Shown here: positions 7,833-16,515 of the stretch, in pieces
Layout of the letters: each line of letters opens with the position of its first letter
How positions within the stretch are numbered: position 1 is the stretch's first letter
Source: Stenotrophomonas maltophilia
GTDB taxonomy: Bacteria > Pseudomonadota > Gammaproteobacteria > Xanthomonadales > Xanthomonadaceae
NCBI RefSeq assembly: GCF_013464915.1
Contig: NZ_RAVT01000029.1
Span: 46,308 to 88,113 of the forward strand
DNA length: 41,806 nucleotides
Reading direction: 5' to 3'
Made by a program: the position numbers and the translations under genes
The notes under the pieces: model-generated
Databases searched by the model: none
What the model was told of the DNA's origin: nothing
Seen by the model: only the letters and a program-made list of their open reading frames with translations

Positions 7833-8933
7833 TTACCGCCGGCGCGGCTTTCCGGCCGGGCGGAACTGCTGGCCCTTGCCCTTCTTGCCACCACGCTCCT
7901 GCGCGGTCTCGGCCTGGCGGACCGCCAGCTTGGCAGCGGCGGCGGCCACTTCTTCCTTCAGCTTGAAGTAGTTCAGCAGCCGGCTCTCCTCGATCTCGCC
8001 GGCCTCGATCGCGGCACGCACGGCACAGCCCGGTTCCTGCTGGTGCTTGCAGTCGTTGAAGCGGCACTGTGCGGCCAGCGCTTCGATATCGGCGAAGCCA
8101 CCTTCGGACAGCGTCTCTTCACCGGTCGGCTTCAGCTCGCGCATGCCGGGGGTGTCGATCAGGCAGGCGCCGGTCGGCAGCGGCATCAGCGCGCGATGGG
8201 TGGTGGTGTGTCGTCCGCGCGAATCGTTGGCACGCACCGCGTTGGTCTTCATCCGCTGCTCGCCGAGCAGCGTGTTGGTCAACGTGGACTTGCCGGCACC
8301 GGAGGAACCGACCAGCACCACGGTGCGGCCCGGGCCCAGCCACGGCTGCAGCACGGCAACGCTGTCGGCATCCAGGCCGTTGATCGCATGCAGGGCGATG
8401 CCCTGCATCTCCAGCTCTTCCAGCACCGCCAGTGCGTCTTCGCTGTACTCGGTCTGGTCGGCCTTGGTCAGCACCACGACCGGCTCGGCACCGCCACCGC
8501 CGACCAGCAGCAGGTAGCGCTCGATGCGGCGCGGGTTGAAGTCGGCATCCAGGCCACAGACGATGAACACCGTATCGATGTTGGCCGCGATCACCTGCTG
8601 GTGGTAATGCTCGCCTGCCGCACCGCGCTTGATCGCGGTACGCCGCGGCAGCAGGGCGACGATGCGGATGCCGTCGAGCAGCACCCAGTCGCCCACCGCC
8701 GGCCGTTCATGGCTGGGGAAGCGCGGGCGCTGCCATTCCGGCAGCGACTCGGCCTTGATCGAGGCGTCCGGGCCATCGGCCACCACGTAGTGGGTGCGGT
8801 GCTGTTCGATCACCCGTGCCGGACGGGCCTGCGGGTGCGCGGCCATCGCGGCCTGCCAGTCGGCCTGCTGCGCCGGGCCCGGCCAGGGCCAGCCGATGGT
8901 CTGCAGGGCGATGAAATCGGGGGTCTGGGTCAT
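7833..8933 (-). CDS. rsgA: Ribosome small subunit-dependent GTPase RsgA
   Basis: A 366-residue circularly permuted GTPase that checks late 30S maturation and releases RbfA. The motif order is the diagnostic permutation: G4 (LTKAD), then the P-loop GSSGAGKSTL, then DTPGM. Next comes the zinc-knuckle run Cys...Cys-Lys-His...Cys in CRFNDCKHQQEPGC. An OB-fold N-terminal region precedes the GTPase, and the C-terminus is a basic tail rich in Gly, Lys and Arg. I chose the ATG at 8933. A TAGAAT box on the coding strand (8946-8941) would place transcription initiation at this codon. An ATG at 8942 lies within that box and is less likely. It is divergent from the aminotransferase gene. Confidence 0.95.
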   Translation of the reverse strand: MTQTPDFIALQTIGWPWPGPAQQADWQAAMAAHPQARPARVIEQHRTHYVVADGPDASIKAESLPEWQRPRFPSHERPAVGDWVLLDGIRIVALLPRRTAIKRGAAGEHYHQQVIAANIDTVFIVCGLDADFNPRRIERYLLLVGGGGAEPVVVLTKADQTEYSEDALAVLEELEMQGIALHAINGLDADSVAVLQPWLGPGRTVVLVGSSGAGKSTLTNTLLGEQRMKTNAVRANDSRGRHTTTHRALMPLPTGACLIDTPGMRELKPTGEETLSEGGFADIEALAAQCRFNDCKHQQEPGCAVRAAIEAGEIEESRLLNYFKLKEEVAAAAAKLAVRQAETAQERGGKKGKGQQFRPAGKPRRR

Positions 8934-9032
8934 CGCCGCCATTCTACCTGTGACGGCGCCCTGCCCGCCCAGCAGTGACGGGCCCGGAGCCCTTGCCATG
9001 CATTGCAGCAATTCCGGTAGGATGGAAGCCCC

Positions 9033-10331
9033 ATGCCTTTTGACGGCCCAGCTCCCATGTCCACCCACTCGCCCAAGCCCCTGGCCATCCGCGAGCGCCT
9101 TTCCGAAGTGCGCTACGAAATCCGCGGAGAACTGGCGCGGCGAGCCCGGGAGCTGGAGGCGCAGGGCCGCAAGCTGATCAAGCTCAACATCGGCAATCCG
9201 GGCGCTTTCGGTTTCCGCGCGCCCGAGCACCTGCAGCGCGCGATCGCCGACGACATGGGCCGCACCGACCCGTACACCCACCAGCAGGGCCTGCCGGTGG
9301 CGCGCGAAGCCATCGCCAGCTACTACGCCCGCCGTGGCGCGCCCGATGCACATCCGGACCGCGTCTTCCTCGGCAACGGCGTCAGCGAGCTGATCGACCT
9401 GTCGCTGCGTGCGCTGCTCAACCCGGGCGATGAAGTGCTGGTGCCCTCGCCCGACTACCCGCTGTGGTCGGCTTCGACCATCCTCAACGATGGCCGCCCG
9501 GTGTACTACCGCTGCGCGCCGGAGAACGGCTTCCAGCCGGACCCGAGCGAGATCGAGACGCTGGTCTCTTCGCGCACCCGCGCCATCGTGCTGATCAATC
9601 CGAACAATCCCAGCGGCGCCAGCTACCCGCGCGAACTGCTGGAGCACGTGGTAGAGATCGCGCGCCGCCACAACCTGCTGCTGCTGGTCGATGAGATCTA
9701 CGACCAGATCCTGTACGACGACGCAGTGTTCCAGCCGGTCGCGCCGCTGGCCGGAGACCATCCGTGCCTGACCTTCAGCGGCCTGAGCAAGGTGCACCGC
9801 GCCTGCGGCTGGCGCGTGGGCTGGGCCCACCTCAGCGGCGACGATGCCCGCCTGGGTGACTTCCGCGCCGCGCTGGACCTGTTGGGCGCGCTGCGCCTGT
9901 GCGCCAACGTGCCGGGCCAGTACGCCATCGAGGCGGCGGTGAACGGCCCGGACACCATCTCCGAGCTGTGCACGCCGGGCGGTCGCCTGTATGAAACCCG
10001 CCGCGCGGTGATCGAGGCCTGCGAAGCCAGCGAGCACCTGTCGCTGGTCGCGCCGGCCGGCGCGCTGTACGCGTTCCCGGCCGTGGTCGGCGCCGCTGCC
10101 AAGGGCTTCGACGACCACAATTTCGCGCTGGACCTGATGAACAACGAAGGCGTGCTGGTGGTGCCGGGCTCGAGCTTCAACGTGCCCTACCGCCATCATT
10201 TCCGCGTGACCCTGATGCCGGAAGCCTCGGTGATGCGCGACGTGTTCGCCCGCATCGACCGCGTGCTGGCGCGGCGGGCCGAGGATGCGACCAAGGTCGT
10301 GCCGCTGAAGCCGCGCCGCTCGGTGGCCTGA
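9033..10331 (+). CDS. PLP-dependent class I aminotransferase, AlaA-like
   Basis: A 432-residue fold-type I aminotransferase. The PLP site is visible: NPNNPSGA, the Asp-Glu-Ile-Tyr block (VDEIYDQILY), the SGLSK lysine that forms the internal aldimine, and a CGWRVGW arginine for the carboxylate. The N-terminal IRGELARRARELEAQGRKLIKLNIGNP resembles alanine/valine transaminases such as AlaA in both spacing and sequence, so glutamate-pyruvate transamination is the best guess. The ATG at 9033 follows GGTAGGATGG. The in-frame ATG at 9057 would give a 424-residue protein and cannot be excluded. It is followed after 3 bases by an SGNH hydrolase, implying co-transcription. Confidence 0.88.
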   Translation: MPFDGPAPMSTHSPKPLAIRERLSEVRYEIRGELARRARELEAQGRKLIKLNIGNPGAFGFRAPEHLQRAIADDMGRTDPYTHQQGLPVAREAIASYYARRGAPDAHPDRVFLGNGVSELIDLSLRALLNPGDEVLVPSPDYPLWSASTILNDGRPVYYRCAPENGFQPDPSEIETLVSSRTRAIVLINPNNPSGASYPRELLEHVVEIARRHNLLLLVDEIYDQILYDDAVFQPVAPLAGDHPCLTFSGLSKVHRACGWRVGWAHLSGDDARLGDFRAALDLLGALRLCANVPGQYAIEAAVNGPDTISELCTPGGRLYETRRAVIEACEASEHLSLVAPAGALYAFPAVVGAAAKGFDDHNFALDLMNNEGVLVVPGSSFNVPYRHHFRVTLMPEASVMRDVFARIDRVLARRAEDATKVVPLKPRRSVA

Positions 10332-10334
10332 CCT

Positions 10335-10952
10335 GTGGCGCTGTCCTACCTGGCGCTGGGCGATTCGTACACCATCGGTGAAGCGGTTGCCGTCGAAGGC
10401 CGCTGGCCGCACCAGCTGGCCGCCGCACTGCGTGCGCAGGGCATCGACCTGTCCGACCCGCAGACCATTGCGACCACCGGCTGGACTACCGACGAGCTCG
10501 ATGCGGGTATCGACGTAGCTGTACCGCAGGGTCCGTTCGATTTCGTCAGCCTGCTGATCGGCGTCAACAACCAGTACCGCGGGCGTCCGCTGGACGAGTA
10601 CCGCAGCCAGTTCCAGACGCTGCTGCAGCGGGCGATCGGCTTCGCCGGCGGCAATGCCGGCCGCGTGCTGGTGCTGTCCTTCCCCGATTGGGGCGCCACC
10701 CCATTCGGGGCCGGCAGTGGCCGCGACCTGGCCGCGATCGAGATCGAGACCGACGAGTTCAATGCCGCCGCCGAGGTGATCAGTACCCGGCACGGTGTGG
10801 CCTTCGTCGACATCACCGACATCAGCCGCGCGCAGGGCGAAGACCCGACGATGATCGCCGAGGACGGCCTGCATCCTTCAGCGCGGATGTACGCGCTGTG
10901 GAGCGCGCGCGCGCTGCCGGTTGCCACGCATCTGCTTGGCGGCACGGACTGA
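10335..10952 (+). CDS. SGNH/GDSL hydrolase
   Basis: A 205-residue esterase-like protein of the SGNH superfamily. Block I is ALGDSYTIG with the nucleophile Ser, block III is the LIGVNNQYRG segment with the oxyanion Asn, and block V is EDGLHPS with Asp and His of the catalytic set. No signal peptide is visible, so it probably acts in the cytoplasm. The GTG start is 3 bases after the aminotransferase stop, and a methyltransferase gene begins 4 bases downstream, so the three genes form a tight transcription unit. Substrate unknown. Confidence 0.82.
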   Translation: MALSYLALGDSYTIGEAVAVEGRWPHQLAAALRAQGIDLSDPQTIATTGWTTDELDAGIDVAVPQGPFDFVSLLIGVNNQYRGRPLDEYRSQFQTLLQRAIGFAGGNAGRVLVLSFPDWGATPFGAGSGRDLAAIEIETDEFNAAAEVISTRHGVAFVDITDISRAQGEDPTMIAEDGLHPSARMYALWSARALPVATHLLGGTD

Positions 10953-10956
10953 GACG

Positions 10957-11676
10957 ATGGACGGCACGCCACGGAACGGCCCGCCCCTGCCCTGTGCTCC
11001 CCTGACGACCCCGCAGGCCCGCTTGATCGCCGAAGCGTTCCGCCCGGCGCAGGCCTGGGGCAGCCGCCGCGACTACTACTACACCCGCGGCAAGCTCGGC
11101 AGCGATCCGCTGTACGACGGCGTGCTGCAGCATCTGCCTGACGACGGGCAGCCGGTGCTGGACCTCGGCTGCGGGCTGGGCCTGTTCGCCCATGTACTGC
11201 GCCAGCGCGGCGGCACCCAGCGCTACCTGGGCGTGGACGTGGATGCGGGCAAGATCGCCCGCGCGCAACGTGCCGCCGTTGAGCTGCATGACGTGCGCTT
11301 CGACTGCGTGGACGTGCAGGCGCCACTGCCGGCGCAGGCCGGGCACGTCCTGCTGCTGGACGTGCTGCAGTACCTGGACGCGGGCCCACAGCAGGCACTG
11401 CTGCGCGCGGCCAGTGCGCGGGTGGCCCCCGGCGGCTGCCTGCTGCTGCGCACGCCGCTGGCCACCGGCGATGGCCGCGACCGCACCACGCGGGTGGCGG
11501 ACCGGCTGGCCTGGCTGGTCGGCTGGATGGGCACGCGGCCGCGCCACTACCCCGATCCACTGGTACTGCAGACGACGCTTGCCGAAGCGGGATTGCAGGT
11601 GACCGCCCCCCGGCCGCTGCATGGGCGTACGCCGTTCAACAGCTGGCTGCTGGTGGCCAAACGCCCAGAAGCGTAG
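10957..11676 (+). CDS. Class I SAM-dependent methyltransferase
   Basis: A 239-residue methyltransferase with the SAM-binding motif VLDLGCGLGLFA (about residues 68-79), followed by an acidic YLGVDVD strand end and LLLDVLQYLD as motif IV. The C-terminal part carries a hydrophobic, Arg-flanked segment near RLAWLVGWMG. I placed the start at ATG 10957, 4 bases after the hydrolase stop. An upstream in-frame TTG would overlap that gene. The stop codon TAG lies within the GTAG head of a SMAG repeat. The substrate cannot be read from the sequence. Confidence 0.78.
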   Translation: MDGTPRNGPPLPCAPLTTPQARLIAEAFRPAQAWGSRRDYYYTRGKLGSDPLYDGVLQHLPDDGQPVLDLGCGLGLFAHVLRQRGGTQRYLGVDVDAGKIARAQRAAVELHDVRFDCVDVQAPLPAQAGHVLLLDVLQYLDAGPQQALLRAASARVAPGGCLLLRTPLATGDGRDRTTRVADRLAWLVGWMGTRPRHYPDPLVLQTTLAEAGLQVTAPRPLHGRTPFNSWLLVAKRPEA

Positions 11677-11697
11677 CGCCGAGCCCACGCTCGGCTG
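11673..11697 (+). repeat. SMAG/REP palindrome overlapping a stop codon
   Basis: GTAG-CGCCGAGC-CCAC-GCTCGGCTG. The TAG of its head (11674-11676) is the stop codon of the methyltransferase gene. Confidence 0.8.
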
Positions 11698-11720
11698 CTC
11701 CCAGCGACCAGAACCCTGGG

Positions 11721-12500
11721 TTACAGGGCCGGCAACTCGGCCTTCAAGCCGCGCTCGTCCAGTGCCTGCAGCACGCGCTCGATGATCACCAGGTTGTGCC
11801 CGTGGGCGGCACCCTCGTGCAGCAGCACGATGGCGCCCGGGCGCAGGTCCGGCAACAGCCGCGCCAGCACGCCCTCCGGCGTGCAGCCGACGCCGTCGTA
11901 ACCGCGGGCACTCCAGCCCACGCGCACCAGGCCCAGCGCCTTCAACACCGGCGCCACGAACGGATTGGTCATGCCCACCACCGAGCGGTACCAGCGCACC
12001 GGATGCCCGCTCAGGGCCTGCAGCGCATGCTGGCAGCCCTCGATCTCGGCGCGCATCGTCGCCGGGCCCAGGCGCCAGAAGCGGGCCTGCGGGTGGCTGA
12101 GACTGTGATTGCCCAGGTCGTGGCCACGGCGCAGGATTTCGGCCACCAGTTCCGGCTGCGCCAGCGCACGGTCCCCCACCAGGAAGAAGGTCGCACGCGC
12201 GTGGTAGCGGTCCAGCAGGTCGAGCACGGCGCGGGTTTCCGGGCCGGGGCCGTCATCGATGGTCAGCCAGACACTGTTGCCGGCCCCCGGCATCCGGCTC
12301 AACACCGGCGCGTAGAAGCGGCTGTTGGGCAGGAACACCGGCACCATGAACAGTGCGTGGCTGGCCACCATCAACGGCAGCCCCCAGTGCCAGCCGGCCA
12401 GGGCCCAGACCAGGATCACGGCCAGCTGCGACGCCACCAGCCAGGGCAGCCAGCGCCACGGCCGGGTCGGGATGCGATGCAATGTTCCTGCGTTGCTCAT
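11721..12500 (-). CDS. Polysaccharide deacetylase (NodB-like), membrane-anchored
   Basis: A 259-residue NodB-homology carbohydrate esterase (CE4). Two hydrophobic segments occupy about residues 15-55 (LVASQLAVILVWALAGW and LPLMVASHALFMVPVFL), so the catalytic part is likely periplasmic and anchored. Motif 1 is TIDDGPGPE (catalytic Asp and metal Asp), motif 2 is HSLSHP (metal His pair), and late blocks include RYRSVVG-type RWYRSVVG and a terminal VLLHEG. I chose ATG 12500, which abuts a GGGGG run. ATG 12515 is possible. It is divergent from the Grx4 fusion gene. It probably deacetylates an N-acetylhexosamine polymer such as peptidoglycan or exopolysaccharide. Confidence 0.82.
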   Translation of the reverse strand: MSNAGTLHRIPTRPWRWLPWLVASQLAVILVWALAGWHWGLPLMVASHALFMVPVFLPNSRFYAPVLSRMPGAGNSVWLTIDDGPGPETRAVLDLLDRYHARATFFLVGDRALAQPELVAEILRRGHDLGNHSLSHPQARFWRLGPATMRAEIEGCQHALQALSGHPVRWYRSVVGMTNPFVAPVLKALGLVRVGWSARGYDGVGCTPEGVLARLLPDLRPGAIVLLHEGAAHGHNLVIIERVLQALDERGLKAELPAL

Positions 12501-12559
12501 CCCCCATGATGCCATGGGGGTTAGAATCGATGATTCGAATTCCCGGAACCCCGACGTCC

Positions 12560-13486
12560 ATGTCCCTCGATCCCGCCCTGCGTTCGCGCATCGAATCCAT
12601 CCTCAACGCCAACCGCGTCGTGCTGTTCATGAAGGGCCAGCCGTCGATGCCGCAGTGTGGTTTCTCGGCCAAGGCCGTGGGCGCGCTGCAGGACCTCGGC
12701 GTCGAGTTCGCCCACGTCAACGTGCTGGCCGACCAGGAAATCCGTGAAGGCATCAAGGCCTATGGCGACTGGCCGACCATCCCGCAGCTGTACATCGACG
12801 GCGAACTGGTCGGCGGCAGCGACATCGTGCTGCAGATGGCTGCCAGCGGCGAGCTGAGCAGCGTGCTGGGCCTGGCCGCACCGGACCGCACCCCGCCGAG
12901 CATCACCGTCACCCCGGCGGCCGTGGAAATGCTCAAGGGCGCGCTGGCCGACGCTCCGGGCGCTGCCCTGCAGCTGAGCATCGACGCCGGCTTCCAGCCG
13001 AACTTCCAGCTGGCCCCGCATGACGAAGGCGCGATCGCTGCCGAATCCAATGGCCTGCGCGTGCAGTTCGACCTGTCCAGCGCCCGTCGCGCCAACGGCA
13101 TCACCATCGACTGGGTGGACGACATCCGCGGCAAGGGCCTGGCCATCGACAACCCGAACGCGCCGAAGCCGGTACAGGAAATCAGCGTGCGCGATGCCGA
13201 CGACCTGGTGCGTGCCGGCAACATCACCCTGGTGGACGTGCGCCCGGCCGACGAGCGCGCCATCGCAGCCGTCGGCGTGCCGTTCAAGAGCTTCGACGGC
13301 AACGGCCGTGCGGAGCTGGAAGCCCTGCCGAAGGACACCGCACTGGCCTTCATGTGCCACCACGGCGGCCGCAGCGCACAGGCTGCCGAGCAGTTCCGTG
13401 CACTGGGCTTCACCAAGGTGTTCAACGTCACCGGCGGCATCAATGCCTGGTCCGAAGACGTCGACAACGGCGTGCCGAAGTACTGA
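12560..13486 (+). CDS. Grx4-type glutaredoxin fused to A-type-like and rhodanese domains
   Basis: A 308-residue three-domain protein. Residues 1-107 are a monothiol glutaredoxin with the CGFS motif (Cys33-Ser36), WPTIPQLYIDGE and GGSDI, the class that carries [2Fe-2S] clusters with glutathione. Residues about 112-200 resemble an A-type carrier (IscA/ErpA): ITVTPAAVEMLK opens it and GITIDWVDDIRGKGLAIDNPN matches the IDF...GF.F.NPN block. However, the three cysteines that bind iron in IscA are absent. Residues about 205-308 are a rhodanese-like domain with CHHGGRS (Cys266). A role in Fe-S trafficking or sulfur transfer is likely. The start at 12560 begins the glutaredoxin domain; longer in-frame extensions would run into the divergent gene. 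Confidence 0.9.
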   Translation: MSLDPALRSRIESILNANRVVLFMKGQPSMPQCGFSAKAVGALQDLGVEFAHVNVLADQEIREGIKAYGDWPTIPQLYIDGELVGGSDIVLQMAASGELSSVLGLAAPDRTPPSITVTPAAVEMLKGALADAPGAALQLSIDAGFQPNFQLAPHDEGAIAAESNGLRVQFDLSSARRANGITIDWVDDIRGKGLAIDNPNAPKPVQEISVRDADDLVRAGNITLVDVRPADERAIAAVGVPFKSFDGNGRAELEALPKDTALAFMCHHGGRSAQAAEQFRALGFTKVFNVTGGINAWSEDVDNGVPKY

Positions 13487-13502
13487 TCGGCCAGCCCACG
13501 GA

Positions 13503-13535
13503 GTCAGAGCCCTTTCCTGCGGAAAGGGATCTGAC
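13503..13535. repeat. Long hairpin repeat
   Basis: A 15-base arm (13503-13517, GTCAGAGCCCTTTCC) and its complement (13521-13535) with one G/A mismatch and a TGC loop. It lies between the Grx fusion stop and its terminator. I recognise it as a sequence found recurrently in Stenotrophomonas intergenic regions. Confidence 0.7.
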
Positions 13536-13543
13536 CCAGCACG

Positions 13544-13572
13544 AAAAACGCCGACGAACGCCGGCGTTTTCT
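13544..13572. terminator. Bidirectional terminator between convergent genes
   Basis: AAAACGCCG pairs with CGGCGTTTT around a short ACGAACGC loop. A-runs and T-runs on both sides suit termination of both the Grx fusion gene (plus) and the DUF924 gene (minus). Confidence 0.8.
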
Positions 13573-13574
13573 GC

Positions 13575-13597
13575 ATCCACGCACGGCGTGGATCTAG
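13575..13597 (-). repeat. SMAG/REP palindrome overlapping a stop codon
   Basis: On the minus strand it reads CTAGATCCACGCC-GTGC-GTGGAT. The TAG (13596-13594) is the stop codon of the DUF924 gene. Confidence 0.75.
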
Positions 13598-14133
13598 CCC
13601 GCGAACCCGCCTTCGGCCAGGTAATCCAGCTCTTCGGCCGTGGGGAGGCGACCGAGCACGGCATTGCGATGCGGGAAACGACCGAAGCGGCGGATGATGT
13701 CGCGGTGCAGTTCGGCGTACTGCAGGTACTCCTTGTCACCCAGCACGTCGAACATCGCCACCGAACGGTCCTGGTCCATCGGATCCTCGGAGTGCTCGAA
13801 CGGCAGGTAGATGAAGGCGCGCAGCTTCGGTACCAGCTGCAGGTCCAGGCCTTCCTCGATGGCGCGCATGGCGTAGTGCCGGGCCAGGCCATCGGTGGCG
13901 TAGGAATGGGCGGTCCCACGGAAGCAGTTGCGCGGGAACTGGTCCAGCAGCAGCATCAGCGCCAGCGCCCCTTCGGCGCTGCCCAGCCAATGCTCGCGCG
14001 CGCGCGAAGCCGCGGCGAAATGCTCGTCCAGGAACAACTGGCGGAACTGCGCGTCGAACGCATCGTCGCGGGCGAACCACTTCGCAGGGCCCGCTTCTTT
14101 CCAGAATTCCACCACTTGCGCGGCAACGTCCAT
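13594..14133 (-). CDS. DUF924 family protein
   Basis: A 179-residue all-helical cytoplasmic protein of the DUF924 family. Recognisable blocks are VVEFWKEAGPAKWF at the N-terminus, LALMLLLDQFPRNCFRG in the middle, and FIYLPFEHSEDPMDQ further on. These are the family's conserved Asp-Gln-Phe-Pro-Arg and Pro-Phe-Glu-His-Ser signatures. The fold resembles TPR-like repeats and no reaction is established. The ATG at 14133 has GGGGAG upstream. A GTG one codon earlier is possible. The AMP nucleosidase gene lies 43 bases upstream on the same strand, so co-transcription is plausible. Confidence 0.88.
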   Translation of the reverse strand: MDVAAQVVEFWKEAGPAKWFARDDAFDAQFRQLFLDEHFAAASRAREHWLGSAEGALALMLLLDQFPRNCFRGTAHSYATDGLARHYAMRAIEEGLDLQLVPKLRAFIYLPFEHSEDPMDQDRSVAMFDVLGDKEYLQYAELHRDIIRRFGRFPHRNAVLGRLPTAEELDYLAEGGFAG

Positions 14134-14176
14134 CACCTACTCCCCAGGGCCGGCGCGCCGCGCCAGGCCATCATCA

Positions 14177-14953
14177 TCATTCGTCGAAGCGCAGGTGGCG
14201 GACCGACTTGCCGTTGCGCCGGATAAGCTTAAGCGCCTCGATACCGATCTGGATATGGTTTTCCACGAACTGGGAGCTGACCTTGGCATCGGAGGCCTCG
14301 GTCTTGACCCCATCGGGGATCATCGGCTGGTCCGAGACCAGCAGCAGCGCGCCACTGGGGATGTGGTTGGCGAAGCCGGCGGCGAACACCGTGGCCGTTT
14401 CCATGTCGATGGCCATGCAGCGCATCGCCCGCAGCCGCTCCTTGAAGGCCTCGTCGTGTTCCCATACCCGGCGGTTGGTGGTGTAGACGGTGCCGGTCCA
14501 GTAGTCGTGGCCGAGGTCACGGATCATGGTCGAGACCGCACGCTGCAGCGCGAATGCCGGCAACGCCGGTACTTCCGGCGGCAGGTAATCGCCCGAGGTA
14601 CCCTCGCCCCGGATCGCAGCGATCGGCAGCACCAGGTCGCCCAGCTGGTTCTTGCGCTTGAGGCCACCGCACTTGCCCAGGAACAGCACCGCCTTGGGCA
14701 TCACCGCCGACAGCAGATCCATGATGATCGCGGCATTGGGGCTTCCCATGCCGAAGTTGATCATGGTGATGCCGTCGATCGTGGCGCTGGCCATCGGCCG
14801 GTCCAGGCCGATGACGGGCGCACCGGTCAGCTCGGAAAAGGTGTGCAGGTAGCCGCCGAAGTTGGTCAGCAGGATGTGCTGGCCGAACTGGTCCAGGGGC
14901 ACGCCGGTATACCGGGGCAGCCAGTTGTCGACGATTTCCTGCTTGCTCTTCAT
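14177..14953 (-). CDS. amn: AMP nucleosidase, short form
   Basis: A 258-residue enzyme of the nucleoside phosphorylase superfamily that would hydrolyse AMP to adenine and ribose 5-phosphate. FGMGSPNAAI is the phosphate-binding loop, LGKCGGLKRKNQLGDLVLP is a core family block, and AIDMETATVFAAG holds the ribose-binding Met-Glu and a conserved Asp nearby. E. coli Amn is about 480 residues with an extra N-terminal regulatory domain. This protein consists only of the catalytic part, as is usual in xanthomonads, so phosphate and ATP regulation may differ. It is divergent from the amidohydrolase operon. Confidence 0.88.
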   Translation of the reverse strand: MKSKQEIVDNWLPRYTGVPLDQFGQHILLTNFGGYLHTFSELTGAPVIGLDRPMASATIDGITMINFGMGSPNAAIIMDLLSAVMPKAVLFLGKCGGLKRKNQLGDLVLPIAAIRGEGTSGDYLPPEVPALPAFALQRAVSTMIRDLGHDYWTGTVYTTNRRVWEHDEAFKERLRAMRCMAIDMETATVFAAGFANHIPSGALLLVSDQPMIPDGVKTEASDAKVSSQFVENHIQIGIEALKLIRRNGKSVRHLRFDE

Positions 14954-15105
14954 GGGCGGTCCGGTACGGCGGGGGACCGGGTATTTTCAGCCACCCGGCC
15001 GGTGCAGTCGAGCCGCCGTCGAGCGCCCTGTGAAGAAGGTCACTTGGCAAGCCCGCCGCCACCGGGCTAGCGTCGGCGGTTGGACCAGGCTGCAAGGGGA
15101 ACTGC

Positions 15106-16515
15106 ATGGCATCGACGTTGTTGCGCGCCGGGGTGGCCCTGGCACTGCTTTCATCAAGTACGGCTCCGGCGGTGGGTGCCTCGCGCTTCGTCGCCGACCC
15201 CTACCCCAGCACCTACCAGGCCCATCCCGATGCGCCGGTGCTGATCCAGAACGCCACGGTGCTGACCGGTACCGGCCAGCGCCTGGACAACGCCGACGTG
15301 CTGCTGCGCGACGGCCGCATCGTCGCCGTTGGCCGCCAGCTGCAGGCCGATGCGGGCGTCACCCGCATTGATGCACAGGGCAAGTGGGTCACCCCCGGCC
15401 TGATCGACGTGCATTCGCATCTGGGTGTCTACCCCAGCCCGGGCGTGGGCGCGCACAGCGACGGCAACGAGGTCACCGCACCGGTCACCGCCAACGTCTG
15501 GGCCGAGCACTCGGTGTGGCCACAGGACCCGGGCTTCGCAACGGCGCTGGCCGGCGGCGTGACCAGCATGCAGGTGCTGCCCGGCTCGGCCAACCTGGTC
15601 GGCGGCCGCGGCGTGACCCTGAAGAACGTCCCGGCCATCACCTACCAGGCGATGAAGTTCCCCGGCGCACCGTGGGGCCTGAAGATGGCCTGCGGCGAGA
15701 ACCCCAAGCGGGTCTACGGCGAAGGCAAGGGCGTGGCCCCGGCCACGCGCATGGGCAACGTGGCCGGCTACCGTGCCGCCTTCATCGATGCCGCCGACTA
15801 CATCGCCAAGAACAAACCCAAGCCGGCCAAGCGCAAGGGCTGGTTCGGCAGCGACAAGGGCGACAGCGCCGGGGATGCCGGCGGCAAGCGCGATCTCAAG
15901 CTGGACACGCTGGCCGGCGCCATCGAGGGCGACATCCGCGTGCACATCCACTGCTACCGCGCCGACGAAATGGCCACCATGCTCGACCTGGCCAAGGAGT
16001 TCGGCTTCAAGGTGGCCGCCTTCCACCACGGCGTGGAGGCCTACAAGCTGGCCGACCGGCTGGCCGCCGACGGTGTCTGCGGTGCGCTGTGGGCCGACTG
16101 GTGGGGCTTCAAGATGGAAGCTTTCGACGGCATCCAGGAGAACATCGCGCTGGTTGACCGGCCGAAGAACAGCTGTGCCATCGTCCATTCCGATTCGCCC
16201 GAGGGCATCCAGCGCCTCAACCAGGAAGCGGCCAAGGTCATGGCCTCCGCGCGACGTGCACGCATGCCGGAGATCACGCCCGAACATGCCATCACCTGGA
16301 TGACCGCCAACGCCGCCAAGGCGCTGGGCATCGAGGGCCAGACAGGCACCCTGGAGGCCGGCAAGATGGCCGACGTAGTGGTGTGGAACGGCAACCCCTT
16401 CAGTTCCTACGCGCTGGCCGAGCAGGTCTTCATTGATGGCCGCAGGCTGTACGACCGTGGCGCGCCGGCGAGCACGCCGCGTTCCGATTTCCAGCTTGGC
16501 CAGGAGGTGCGCTGA
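15106..16515 (+). CDS. Exported amidohydrolase
   Basis: A 469-residue metal-dependent hydrolase of the amidohydrolase (imidazolonepropionase-like) superfamily. The N-terminus is a signal peptide (hydrophobic core VALALLSSST, Ala-rich end), so it acts in the periplasm. The N-terminal beta-sandwich holds VLIQNATVLTG, followed by GLIDVHSHLG with the His-x-His metal pair. Later ligands are in IRVHIHCYR and FHHGVEAYK, and the HSDSPE Asp is near residue 365. GTLEAGKMADVVVW closes the sandwich. AAGGGGAACTGC precedes the ATG. The stop overlaps the next start (TGATG), so the two amidohydrolases are translationally coupled. A peptide- or cyclic-amide-like substrate is possible but not shown. Confidence 0.88.
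   Translation: MASTLLRAGVALALLSSSTAPAVGASRFVADPYPSTYQAHPDAPVLIQNATVLTGTGQRLDNADVLLRDGRIVAVGRQLQADAGVTRIDAQGKWVTPGLIDVHSHLGVYPSPGVGAHSDGNEVTAPVTANVWAEHSVWPQDPGFATALAGGVTSMQVLPGSANLVGGRGVTLKNVPAITYQAMKFPGAPWGLKMACGENPKRVYGEGKGVAPATRMGNVAGYRAAFIDAADYIAKNKPKPAKRKGWFGSDKGDSAGDAGGKRDLKLDTLAGAIEGDIRVHIHCYRADEMATMLDLAKEFGFKVAAFHHGVEAYKLADRLAADGVCGALWADWWGFKMEAFDGIQENIALVDRPKNSCAIVHSDSPEGIQRLNQEAAKVMASARRARMPEITPEHAITWMTANAAKALGIEGQTGTLEAGKMADVVVWNGNPFSSYALAEQVFIDGRRLYDRGAPASTPRSDFQLGQEVR

Noticed and set aside
8934-10874. N-terminal extension of RsgA by about 650 residues
   Set aside because: The extra part is antisense to the aminotransferase and hydrolase genes. The RsgA fold begins at the ATG at 8933.
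12353-12559. Upstream extension of the Grx fusion gene
   Set aside because: It would be antisense to the deacetylase gene and has no ribosome site. The glutaredoxin domain begins at 12560.
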